NCBI GenBank assembly: GCA_017547165.1
Contig: JAFYQK010000001.1
Coordinates: forward strand, 1 to 64,000
Length of the DNA: 64,000 nt
Reading direction: 5' to 3'
From: Bacteroidaceae bacterium
GTDB lineage: Bacteria; Bacteroidota; Bacteroidia; Bacteroidales; Bacteroidaceae
Made by a program: the position numbers and the translations under genes. Positions 25,279 through 33,344 of this stretch are shown piece after piece. Under the pieces are notes generated by a model. It was not told the origin of the DNA and searched no databases. It worked only from the letters and a program-made list of their open reading frames with translations. Within the stretch, counting starts at the first letter, position 1. Each line of letters opens with the position of its first letter.

Positions 25279-28200
25279 TTACTTAATCACCTTCTTGCCG
25301 TTTACGATGAAGATACCCTTCTGAGCGTTCTGCACACGACGGCCAGCGAGGTCATAAACCTCAGAGTTTGCATTTCCGTTTTCACCCTCTACGCTCTCAA
25401 TGCCGGTTTCGTTGCCACCGAAGTCGAATACGAAGAAGCGAGAATTAGAACCTGCAGGCTTGGGTAAATATGCCTTGAAACCGTTGTTGAGCCATGAGGT
25501 ATTGTCCTGCTGGTTCTTGGTAGCTGTGTAGAAACCAATTTCAGAATCAGCAGGCTTAGAGAGAACGTAAGCGTCGTCGCTGATGTAGGTTGCGGCCGCG
25601 GTACCATTCAACATGTTTGTAACTGCTGAAGCCTCACCACCAATAGTTAGGCTGTATTCATTAGGTTCACCCTGAAGGATAACACCGGTGTTTGCAGGAA
25701 TAACAGCAGGAATAACAGCAGGGATAACATCTGTAATCGGAGTCATTTGAGCCTTACCATTATCTGTTGAAGCAACATAGTAAGCAGTCAAACCTTCGGG
25801 CAAAGTAACTGCTACGGGGCAGTAGAATGTTGCATAACCTGCTGCGCTGATAGTAATGGGGAGTTCCTCAACTGGTTCAAAGATCCATGCTGCGTTTGCA
25901 TCATTATTTCCGTAAGTAGTTCTAGCACTAGTTAACCAATCTGAAAGATAATAATTGTCCTGACCTCCCTGCGCATATGTACCTAGCAAATCTCTGTTCT
26001 CAACAATTCTCCAGGATGTGGGTTCTGAACCGACCTCGCCAATGAGACCGACACCACCTTCTGCATCATAGTCATTTACATAAAGGCCAGAAGCATAACT
26101 GAGTATATTATCATTTGCAATATACATAATGCTTTTTGCATCAATATTTCTATCCAATTTAAGTCCAGTTCCATCTACATAATTTTGGACATACTGACCT
26201 TTCTTGGTATTATCATTGCCATTCATGCTCTTAATACGATAGAAACCTGCTGGAGGCATATTAAGTGTAAGAGCATCAACAGCGCTGCCATATTCATATA
26301 ATGCATATACGGAATATCTTGCTTTCTCGATAGCCGATACTTCTTCCGGAAGTGCCAAAGCATTGAAACCATCTTTCATTTCCTCAGGCATACCCGAGTA
26401 TTGGTTTGCACCAGTTCCTATCTCATGCTGTGTTAGAGTATTGAACTGTGAAGTCAGGTTGCTTTGCCATTGAGCCTCTATATCTTCAGTTACTTCTTCT
26501 ATAAGCCATTGAGAGGCTGTTGAGCTACGCTGCCATCCTACAATTTGCTTAGAACCAGCCCAACTATACCAATGGAAGAAATCGCCATCTTGACCTCCAG
26601 CGTTAATGTTTGACGTTAAACAATGGAATACAAAGTGATTGTCTTCTATCTCTATCTTATATTTGCCGGCCTGTTCCTCTGTTTTGCTCATGTAAGTATC
26701 TTGATTTGTTGCTCTGATAGAACCAATATACCAATCGTAGTAGGGGTTGTACAGGTAGAAACACTGTTCTTCGTTAGTAGCCTTCAGCTCCCAGCAAAAC
26801 CTATAGTCTATGTTAGAACCGTTCTTAGTTTGGTAAGAAATCCTCTTTGTTGTTGGTTCTTCAGAATTGTCCAACTTACCTCCTGAGAAATCTGCATAGA
26901 TGTAGTCATTTGCATGATCTCTGTTCTTGATAAAGAACTTGTCTCCTTCCTTGAAATTGGATACAATGGCATATGTCAATGTTATGGTTTTACTTTCTTC
27001 GTCCAAAACAACATTTGTACATTCTTTTCCTGGAACTCTCTTGGCCGCTATGTCTGCATCTGTTAATGTGGCATTTGCAAAAATGTACTCGCCATTTGTA
27101 TAGTTCTTTCCTTCGTAAACCGCTGCACCGTTGGTTTCTGTGGTTATAACTTTATACACAAGAGAAGCCTCGTGCAATTTGAGTTTCAGTTTTCTGTTTT
27201 CATCAGTTTGATTCACAAACAATGCGCTACCATTTGCATGTCCTTCATTACCAAGGAATCCGTTACGTTTTCCGCTGGTGTTTTCAAGCAACACATTATA
27301 ACTGTCATTGTTTTTTACGAATGAAACTGCCCATGAGAACCCAGACTGATCTTCATTGACTTTTGTGTTCCATTGGCGATCATCTGGATATTGCCCCAAA
27401 TAACTGCCACCATCAGCAGTGGTGTGTATTTTCCATGAATAGTTTTCTGCGGTGATATACAATGACTGCTTTTCGCTATTCAAGGACGCTAATTCATTGT
27501 AATCCGCCTGACCTGACTCCTGAGTAAGATTGTTGATATCAAGGAACAGCTTGTGAGTTGCATCGTATAGCACATACTCAACACTAGTCTTGGGTGTAAA
27601 ACTTTCCAGAGCATCAAAAGCATTATTAATATCTTGTATTTCCTCATCTGTCAAATCACGAACAACCATAATCTGATGAACACTACCAGCATCTCCTGTG
27701 GATCTCAAACCACCTTCAGCATTGTTTCCTTTCCAGTTCGCTACACCAGGAGCAGCACCATGATTGAAATGGTTAATTGCGCCATAGTTATCGGTAGAGA
27801 ATAGGAAGGGATAGTCGCTAACAGTACTGCTTACTATTTGTACATCATTCTGAGGCAATACCTGCATAGGATATCTTCCACCTTCATTAGTATTTTGACC
27901 AATAAACTTCTTGCCTTCAAGACTATAGAAATAGTATTTGTCGTTATTCTTGATAATAGCCCACTCCGCAGCAGTAGAAGTATTGGAGATATTTCCGTAA
28001 GCTACTGTTGATGACAACTGAGTAGGATTAGCGGAATTATACAGCAACGCACCACGCTTGCTTCTCAAATAGTATGCCTTGGTGTTATCCAAATTAGCAG
28101 TGGATGTAATTTGCTTAGCTTTTGCTATGGCTGTTGCAATGCTCTCTGAAAAATCGTTTTCTCCATTTTCTACACGAGTAACGGTAAAATACTGAGATGC

Positions 28201-28650
28201 TGCTTCTGTTTCAGAAAGCCATCTTACCATTTCTGCATAACCGAGACAACAACTTAAATTATGCGAATTAGATTTGAAGACGTAATATTCTCCATTTTTC
28301 ACAATTTGCATGCCTGCGGATGGAACATTATCAGAAAATACTGCATAATTTCCGCTTTTGTCAGCAACGAATTTGTTGTTTCCCAAATTGTACAAGTAGG
28401 TCTTACCGAACAAGGTGAAAACATACCACTTTTCGCCATTTTCCACTGATGTTTGGCTATTGTTCTCATAACCACTAAGGGTAATACCGGTAAGAGCAAC
28501 ATTGTTAATACCATCTGCTGCACAAAGGGTGCCTCGTTTGTTGTAGACATTCTCGATGGTATAAACACCATCCTCTAGCCCCTCGAGCCCTGTCGCCCAC
28601 GCACTCACCGTACCACACAGTACGGCAAGCGTAAGTAAAAGTTTTTTCAT
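25279..28650 (-). CDS. Large secreted beta-rich protein with type IX-like tail
   Basis: A 1123-residue protein with a signal peptide (MKKLLLTLAVLCGTVSAWA). I recognise no catalytic domain. It contains repeated modules of about 120-150 residues with a pattern such as YYLRSKRGALLYN, KFFIKNRDHANDYIYAD and FYRIKSMNGNDN, followed by Trp-rich strands; these look like beta-trefoil (ricin-like) sugar-binding units, and the GH20-GH33 protein has a similar one (MYRLRNISRQNATLYLAPED). The C-terminal 35 residues (EVYDLAGRRV, GIFIVNGKKVIK) match the tail of that enzyme. It probably binds host or plant glycans at the cell surface. A long structured leader precedes it. Confidence 0.7.
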   Translation of the reverse strand: MKKLLLTLAVLCGTVSAWATGLEGLEDGVYTIENVYNKRGTLCAADGINNVALTGITLSGYENNSQTSVENGEKWYVFTLFGKTYLYNLGNNKFVADKSGNYAVFSDNVPSAGMQIVKNGEYYVFKSNSHNLSCCLGYAEMVRWLSETEAASQYFTVTRVENGENDFSESIATAIAKAKQITSTANLDNTKAYYLRSKRGALLYNSANPTQLSSTVAYGNISNTSTAAEWAIIKNNDKYYFYSLEGKKFIGQNTNEGGRYPMQVLPQNDVQIVSSTVSDYPFLFSTDNYGAINHFNHGAAPGVANWKGNNAEGGLRSTGDAGSVHQIMVVRDLTDEEIQDINNAFDALESFTPKTSVEYVLYDATHKLFLDINNLTQESGQADYNELASLNSEKQSLYITAENYSWKIHTTADGGSYLGQYPDDRQWNTKVNEDQSGFSWAVSFVKNNDSYNVLLENTSGKRNGFLGNEGHANGSALFVNQTDENRKLKLKLHEASLVYKVITTETNGAAVYEGKNYTNGEYIFANATLTDADIAAKRVPGKECTNVVLDEESKTITLTYAIVSNFKEGDKFFIKNRDHANDYIYADFSGGKLDNSEEPTTKRISYQTKNGSNIDYRFCWELKATNEEQCFYLYNPYYDWYIGSIRATNQDTYMSKTEEQAGKYKIEIEDNHFVFHCLTSNINAGGQDGDFFHWYSWAGSKQIVGWQRSSTASQWLIEEVTEDIEAQWQSNLTSQFNTLTQHEIGTGANQYSGMPEEMKDGFNALALPEEVSAIEKARYSVYALYEYGSAVDALTLNMPPAGFYRIKSMNGNDNTKKGQYVQNYVDGTGLKLDRNIDAKSIMYIANDNILSYASGLYVNDYDAEGGVGLIGEVGSEPTSWRIVENRDLLGTYAQGGQDNYYLSDWLTSARTTYGNNDANAAWIFEPVEELPITISAAGYATFYCPVAVTLPEGLTAYYVASTDNGKAQMTPITDVIPAVIPAVIPANTGVILQGEPNEYSLTIGGEASAVTNMLNGTAAATYISDDAYVLSKPADSEIGFYTATKNQQDNTSWLNNGFKAYLPKPAGSNSRFFVFDFGGNETGIESVEGENGNANSEVYDLAGRRVQNAQKGIFIVNGKKVIK

Positions 28651-28879
28651 AAAAATTTAGTTTTAGTTTATATTTAGTTGTTTATTTTAGTTTCTTTGCT
28701 ATGTTGTGGCCTGCCAAGGTGGGGCGGCAGGGTAGGGCACCGCTGTGCCTGTAGCTTGAATATACGACAAGACTAATATACAACATGCCGTGCTTCCCCG
28801 GTGTGAGTCATATCTGTCTATACACGGTTTAGTTTTATCTCAAATCAGTAGATATATGCGTATATTCTGCGCAAAGTTA
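28651..28879 (-). promoter_or_regulatory. Promoter and long structured 5' leader of the 1123-aa gene
   Basis: A minus-strand TAACTTTG -7 element (plus-strand CAAAGTTA at 28872-28879) predicts a leader of about 215 bases. The leader holds two hairpins: CCTGCC/GGCAGG at 28710-28731 and GGCAC/GTGCC at 28736-28749, then an A-rich unstructured stretch before the ATG. The rest of the gap up to 28970 shows nothing I can name. Confidence 0.5.
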
Positions 28880-28984
28880 CGAGTTTTAAGAACATCTTCA
28901 TAATATTTGCGCCCCAAAATGCGCTAAATTATTAAAAATGTGATAACTTTTTTGGCATGTCCTATATTTCAGCGTTGCAATAAA

Positions 28985-29297
28985 TAAACAGACATAGATA
29001 AAGCTTTTTTGCACGCTTTTTTTATTTTGGCACGCAGATTTCGCGAAGGGGCAGATTGAGCAGAGGATATGACGAACGGAAAGGTGAAAGCTTTTTTTAT
29101 TTTGGCACGCAGATTTCGCGAAGGGGCAGATTGAGCAGAGGATATGACGAACGGAAAGGTGAAAGCTTTTTTTTATTTTGGCACGCAGATTTCGCGAAGG
29201 GGCGGATTTGGCAGAGAATATGGCGCTTCGCTGAGATTAACAAATTTGTCGCAAGCTTCGCTACGACAGAGGGCGCAGAGGGTTTTGTTAAACATTA
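28985..29297 (+). repeat. 75-76-bp tandem duplications leading into palindromic repeat copy C
   Basis: TTTGGCACGCAGATTTCGCG starts at 29026, 29101 and 29177, so a block carrying the right inner arm plus GACGAACGGAAAGGTGAAAG is repeated with a 75-76-bp period. Only the last copy continues into the complete right outer arm (to about 29281) and TTTTGTTAAACATTAA. Confidence 0.9.
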
Positions 29298-29309
29298 AAT
29301 TCTAAGTTC

Positions 29310-29571
29310 TCCTCCTTCTTTGCGTAATCAGTCGTGGCTATTGCCTGCGACAACTCTCCTTAATCCAGCGTAAGCGTAATGTCATGAAAACCTAAATCTT
29401 TTATAATCTGCTTCTCTGCGTAATCTGCGTGGTAATAAATAAACATATAGCGTGGAAAACTATTTTGGCACGCAGATTCCGCGAAGAGGCGGATTGAGCA
29501 GAGAATATGGCGCTTCGCTGGGATTAACTGATTTGTCGCAAGCTTCGCTACGACGGAGAGCGCAGAGTTTT
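29310..29571 (+). repeat. Large palindromic intergenic repeat, copy D
   Basis: A full-length copy with left outer arm, inner arms, loop and right outer arm ending GGAGAGCGCAGAG. It ends 68 bases before the GxxExxY gene. Confidence 0.88.
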
Positions 29572-29638
29572 TTTCAGATGATTTGTATTTGTATCTGTTT
29601 TTTACTATTTTTGCTAAGCGGATTAAATAAATTATTTT

Positions 29639-30019
29639 ATGAGAAGTATAGATGAGTTGTCCTATAATGTTATTGGGTGTGCCATGGAAGTACATAAAAA
29701 ACTTGGCCCAGGACTTTTAGAAAGTGTTTACGAACAAGCTCTTGTTCATGAGTTAAATTTGAGAGGCATATCCGTAAGAAGTCAAGTTGATATTGATGTT
29801 AATTATAAGGGACTTGTCATACCAAATGGTTTTAGATTGGATCTGATTGTGGATGATGAATTGATAGTAGAACTGAAATCCGTTGAAGACATAAGGCCCC
29901 TTTATCATAAGCAATTATTAACATACTTAAGAATAATGGATAAGCGTATAGGTCTTCTTATCAACTTTAATACCACTAATCTGAGAGATGGTATCAAGCG
30001 TATCGTAAATAAATATTGA
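29639..30019 (+). CDS. GxxExxY family protein (PDDEXK-like)
   Basis: A 126-residue protein with the family signature GPGLLESVYE (Gly25, Glu28, Tyr31) and a nuclease-like core: FRLDLIVDDELIVELKSV gives Asp68, Glu78 and Lys80, matching a PD-(D/E)xK pattern. The family is widespread and uncharacterised. Here the gene lies between palindromic copies D and E, and replaces the left outer arm that copy E should have. It has no other gene partner within 1 kb, so its cargo-like position inside the repeat cluster is the main clue to its biology. Confidence 0.85.
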   Translation: MRSIDELSYNVIGCAMEVHKKLGPGLLESVYEQALVHELNLRGISVRSQVDIDVNYKGLVIPNGFRLDLIVDDELIVELKSVEDIRPLYHKQLLTYLRIMDKRIGLLINFNTTNLRDGIKRIVNKY

Positions 30020-30023
30020 TTTT

Positions 30024-30195
30024 CAGTTTTGCGTAATCTGCGTAGCAATAAATAAACATATAGCGTGGAAAGTTTTTTTGTCACGCAGATTCCGCGAAGG
30101 GAGAGATTTGGCAGAGAAATTGGCGCTTCGCTGAGATTAACTAATTTGTCGCAAGCTTCGCTACGACGGAGAGCGCAGAGGACTTTGTTAAACAT
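30024..30195 (+). repeat. Large palindromic intergenic repeat, copy E (left outer arm missing)
   Basis: It starts with GCGTAATCTGCGTAGCAA, 5 bases after the GxxExxY stop, and continues through the inner arms and the full right outer arm to TTTGTTAAACATTA. Confidence 0.88.
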
Positions 30196-30204
30196 TACCC
30201 TCTC

Positions 30205-30466
30205 CCCCCTTCTCCGTGTAATCAGTCGTGGCTTGTGCCTGCGACAACTCCCCTTAATCCAGCGTAAGCGTAGTGTACTTAAAAACTAATTCTTTTATAA
30301 TCTGCTTCTCTGCGTAATCTGCGTGGTAATAAATAAATAGACAGCGTGGAAAGTTTTCTTGGCACGCAGATTTCGCGAAGAGGCGGATTTGGCAGAGAAT
30401 ATGGCGCTTCGCTGAGATTAACTGATTTGTCGCAAGCTTCGCTACGACAGAGAGCGCAGAGGGCTT
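30205..30466 (+). repeat. Large palindromic intergenic repeat, copy F (full length)
   Basis: A complete unit in the same orientation as B, D and E, ending GAGAGCGCAGAGG. Confidence 0.88.
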
Positions 30467-30685
30467 TGAGATGTGAGTTATGAGCCACCTGTCTTAGGGG
30501 GATATAGTAAACTGAAAGGTGAAAACGGAAAACTATCCACCCCCTCCGCACTTCGCGCTCCCTCCGGGTCCAGCGTCGCAATGGAAATTGCGACCCTCAG
30601 AGAGCACAGAATGACATCAAGTCATTCTTCTAAAGACCCTCTTCGCCCACCTGTCTCAGGGGGACAGAGTAAATGGCAAACTTAA
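30467..30685. other. Noncoding spacer with a 20-bp direct repeat
   Basis: It carries CCACCTGTCTTAGGGGGA at about 30485 and CCACCTGTCTCAGGGGGA at about 30650, each followed by an A/G-rich AGTAAA. It also holds GGTGAAAACGGAAA (30518-30531), a word found in the 3' coding ends of two secreted-protein genes in this window. No gene is convincing. Confidence 0.6.
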
Positions 30686-30733
30686 CCGCTCACTGCTCAC
30701 CACTCACCGCTCACCGCTCACCGCTCATCCGCT
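30686..30733. repeat. 7-bp GCTCACC array
   Basis: Six to seven units of CTCACCG/CTCACTG. It lies 3' of palindromic copy F, in the same relative order as at copies B and I. From 30734 to 30960 only G/T-rich words (GCTTGTTGGCTGTTGGAC) are seen. Confidence 0.88.
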
Positions 30734-30963
30734 TGAGTAAACATTTTTCCTTATGCCTATTGGGGGTGTTGCAGGTTGGACGTTGCTTGTTCGCTGTTGA
30801 GCATGGCTTGTTGGCTGTTGGACATCGGCTGTTGAGCGGTTGGAGGGTGGGGGTACAGTAATATCTTGATAGTCAACGGTTAGTGGGGGAGGGGTGGCGC
30901 GTCGCTGTTATCTTGAAAATGCCTCTGTGTTGTCTTTGTTTTAGTGCCCCCCAATCTTCCGCT

Positions 30964-31045
30964 CGTGACATTACAATCTTCCGGCCCGAAGATTGTAATC
31001 TTGTGCCCCGAAGACAGTAATCTTATGCCCCGAAGATTAGGGCGC
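30964..31045. repeat. 22-bp direct repeats with a 12-bp hairpin
   Basis: CCCGAAGA occurs at 30985, 31007 and 31029, spaced exactly 22 bp, each time but the last followed by a GTAATCTT word. The first copy also forms a perfect 12-bp stem: ATTACAATCTTC (30970-30981) with GAAGATTGTAAT (30988-30999). It lies just downstream of the 31060-31857 gene and may end or regulate its transcript. Confidence 0.75.
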
Positions 31046-31059
31046 GTTTTGGGGTACAT

Positions 31060-31857
31060 TCAGGCATAATTACGGTGTAAATATTTTTCGTGACATGTGA
31101 AGTCAGGCATCCCCCAATGCGAACATGTTATTTTTTTTATCAATTCTGTTGTTTTTACGGCGATGCTGTGGTAGAGCTCATACCTTTTTCCACCAAACGG
31201 AGCACGTTCCATGCTCCATTGCGATACGGGACGCGCAAAGCAGTCTATCGCCATACGTCTCAGTGTGGTGGCATCGGGCATGATTGCTGGTTGTGGCACC
31301 ATGCTGTACACCAGCTGTGTGAAGGTCTCGTACATCCCTTCCTCCACAATGCCGTTGTCTGCAAAGGCACGATATACGGCATACCAGTGGCGCTTTATCC
31401 CAATCATGTGCGCTATGCTCTGAAGCACTCCGCCAACCTTCTCTTTCGAAGGCAGATGCCTGCCAGGCAGCTCTTTGCCAGCATCAATCCTTTGTCGGAG
31501 CAGTTCTGTTGCCACCCGTGGCGAGCGAAGGCTGTACCTTATCACCTTGCCGAGAATTTCTATGCCGCTGTCGCCATCGGCAGGGAATATCAGTGGCTCC
31601 TTGTCGTTGCAGGACACCAGCCACCCCTTGCCCTCGTTGTCGGTGTGGTATGCCAGCGCTATGAGAGTGCCGTTGTGCACTGCCACCACAATGTCGCCAT
31701 TGCCGGCAAACGAGGAGAGCAGCACCTCCAGTTCGCAGTTGGGCTGGAATCCGGCGTCCTTCATGCTGTCGTCGTCGATGTATATCCTTACTGTCATGCG
31801 TTGTTGCAGTACGTGTTTTAGTACCGGCAACATGTTTTCCAATCTGTTTCTATTCAT
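31060..31857 (-). CDS. Unrecognised protein with degenerate S24/LexA-like domain
   Basis: A 265-residue protein. Residues about 22-115 follow the S24/LexA peptidase plan: DDDSMKDAGF where the catalytic Ser belongs, then CELEVLLSSFAGNGDIVVAV, and a closing IEILGKVIRYSLRSPR. The lysine expected in the following strand is absent (GTLIALAYHTD), and there is no helix-turn-helix, so it is unlikely to be an active LexA-type repressor. Residues about 130-245 form a helical domain I do not recognise (HWYAVYRAFADNGIVEEGMY, FGGKRYELYHSIAVKTTELI). The C-terminus WGMPDFTC is encoded in one arm of an inverted repeat that flanks the gene. Confidence 0.6.
   Translation of the reverse strand: MNRNRLENMLPVLKHVLQQRMTVRIYIDDDSMKDAGFQPNCELEVLLSSFAGNGDIVVAVHNGTLIALAYHTDNEGKGWLVSCNDKEPLIFPADGDSGIEILGKVIRYSLRSPRVATELLRQRIDAGKELPGRHLPSKEKVGGVLQSIAHMIGIKRHWYAVYRAFADNGIVEEGMYETFTQLVYSMVPQPAIMPDATTLRRMAIDCFARPVSQWSMERAPFGGKRYELYHSIAVKTTELIKKITCSHWGMPDFTCHEKYLHRNYA
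31103..31121. repeat. Left arm of an imperfect inverted repeat flanking the S24-like gene
   Basis: TCAGGCATCCCCCAATGCG here matches the reverse complement of 31887-31904 with one substitution and a one-base gap. The arms are about 766 bp apart and enclose the 31060-31857 gene except its last codons. Confidence 0.6.
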
Positions 31858-31886
31858 GTTTCAAATATTTGTTGTTTAGAAAAACT

Positions 31887-31904
31887 CCGCATGGGGGATG
31901 CCCG
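31887..31904. repeat. Right arm of the imperfect inverted repeat
   Basis: CGCATGGGGGATGCCCGA lies upstream of the gene's start codon. On the plus strand it would encode WGMPDL, mirroring the gene's C-terminal WGMPDF, so it may be a remnant of a second copy in opposite orientation. Confidence 0.55.
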
Positions 31905-31914
31905 ATTTGGGTTT

Positions 31915-31952
31915 AAAAAAGGTGGCAACCACCGTGAAGTGATTGCCACCTT
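31915..31952 (-). terminator. Rho-independent terminator of the lipoprotein gene
   Basis: AAGGTGGCAA at 31919-31928 pairs with TTGCCACCTT at 31943-31952, and the minus strand continues with six T. Confidence 0.9.
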
Positions 31953-31988
31953 ATATATTATATATAATGTGTTATGAGGGAATGCGTG

Positions 31989-32822
31989 TTAGTCAACCAA
32001 CACCCAGCCAAGGTCTTCATATCTCTTGAAGCTCATCTTCTCAACCACTCTGAAGCCTTCCTTCTTCACGCCCATAGCATAGCCGAAAGGAGTCTTGTCT
32101 ACGAACTCAAGGATGATCTTGCACTCGCCCTTGCCAACCTTCTGGTACTCTTCGGGGCAGTAAACCTCCTTGGCAGTTACGAGATCCCACTCGCCAACGA
32201 TAACGGTAACATTTTCGCTGCTCACCTTAGCCTTGGCCTTTTCATAAGCAGAAGGCTCCTCTGGAGTGCTGTTTGAAGAAGAGCGACGACTTGTAGAACT
32301 GCTGCTATAATCAGCATACTCAGCATCACCTTCAGCAATTTCGCCAACCTCTTCATTAGCAGAAGGATCTGGCAATAACATGTTTATCTTTACAGCAGCA
32401 TATTCTTTCATATACTTTGGCAAAGACTCTTCCTTGTCGTTATCCTCCAACTCCTCAAGCAAGTCCTTGCGGCCCTTCTTTACCTCCTCGGTGAGGACAT
32501 ACTTCTGACCCTTCTCGGTCAGTGCAACCTTAGCAAAGTAATGATTATAATATTCTACAGATCTCCATCTCTTGCGAGCCTCAACAGCCTTGTCTACAGA
32601 CAAGGTAATCACGCCGGCAGCCTGCAACTGCTGAAGAGCGGTAATATCGGACTCTTCAACCTCGTAATAACCGACACTGAAGGATCTTGTCTCAACAGGA
32701 TTATCCCAATAAGCATCCTTCTTTACTGCATCCTTTGCCGAACCAGCGGTAAGTACAGTGTCGTCACATGATGTGAACAGTGCCATGATGGCAACTGGAA
32801 CTAAAACCAATAATTTCTTCAT
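31989..32822 (-). CDS. Lipoprotein of unknown function
   Basis: A 277-residue lipoprotein with lipobox LFTSC. The mature part starts with an acidic region, has a helical block RKDLLEELEDNDKEESLPKY, then a Ser/Thr/Arg-rich linker (SSSSTSRRSSSNSTPEE) and a small beta-rich C-terminal domain (VTVIVGEWDLVTAKEVYC to VVEKMSFKRYEDLGWVLVD). I recognise no family. Its gene has its own promoter-like sequence and terminator, so it is monocistronic. Confidence 0.75.
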   Translation of the reverse strand: MKKLLVLVPVAIMALFTSCDDTVLTAGSAKDAVKKDAYWDNPVETRSFSVGYYEVEESDITALQQLQAAGVITLSVDKAVEARKRWRSVEYYNHYFAKVALTEKGQKYVLTEEVKKGRKDLLEELEDNDKEESLPKYMKEYAAVKINMLLPDPSANEEVGEIAEGDAEYADYSSSSTSRRSSSNSTPEEPSAYEKAKAKVSSENVTVIVGEWDLVTAKEVYCPEEYQKVGKGECKIILEFVDKTPFGYAMGVKKEGFRVVEKMSFKRYEDLGWVLVD

Positions 32823-32875
32823 AGTAAAAAGAATTTAAGTTTTGAATAATGGTTAGTTAATAAATGTTTACGAGG

Positions 32876-32906
32876 CAAATTTAGCAAAAATATCCTTTCC
32901 CTCCAA
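32876..32906 (-). promoter_or_regulatory. Promoter of the lipoprotein gene
   Basis: On the minus strand TAAATTTG (plus CAAATTTA, 32876-32883) lies 19 bp from a TTGG -33-like element (plus CCAA, 32903-32906). The predicted start is about 48 bases from the ATG. Confidence 0.55.
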
Positions 32907-32961
32907 GGAATGAGACAAAAAACAACTCATGAGGAGGGAGGATGAGCGTTTAGAGATTAGG

Positions 32962-33028
32962 GAGTGAGTAATGAGTAATGAGTAGTGAGCGGTGAGTGGT
33001 GAGCGGTGAGTGGATGAGCGGATGAGAG
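32962..33028. repeat. 7-bp GAGCGGT/GAGTGGT array, reverse orientation
   Basis: Units of GAGTAAT, GAGCGGT and GAGTGGT are followed by GAGCGGATGAG. The array lies on the 3' side of reversed palindromic copy G, keeping the unit-then-array order of the other loci. Confidence 0.88.
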
Positions 33029-33087
33029 TTTTCAGTTTTATTATTCACCTTTGGTTCATCAAGCTCCGCAAGTCCGTTTGCCTTTGC

Positions 33088-33340
33088 CTCTGCGCTCTCT
33101 GTCGTAGCTTTAGCTTGCGACCACTTTGTTAATCTAGCGAAGCGCACACTCCTAAAAAATCTGCATTTTCGCGAAATCTGCGTGGCAAAAAAGGTTTTCA
33201 CATTTCCGTTCGTAACTTCCTCTGCTCAATCCACCCCTTTGCGGAATCTGCGTGCTAAGAAAACTTTCCACGCTGTCTATTTATTTATTTATTTATTGCC
33301 ACGCAGATTACACAGAGGAGCAGATTATAAAAGAATTTAG
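33088..33340 (-). repeat. Large palindromic intergenic repeat, copy G (reversed)
   Basis: On the plus strand it reads right outer arm (TGCGCTCTCTGTCGTAGC), diverged inner arms (GCGGAATCTGCGTG, GCCACGCAGATTACACAG) and a TTTA microsatellite in the loop. It ends 5 bases before the hipA stop codon. Confidence 0.82.
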
Positions 33341-33344
33341 TTTC

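Noticed and set aside
29056-29298. Small open frames inside the palindromic repeats (also 30065-30289, 37205-37450 and others).
   Set aside because: The same translation recurs in every copy only because the DNA is repeated; starts and stops differ and there is no ribosome-binding context.
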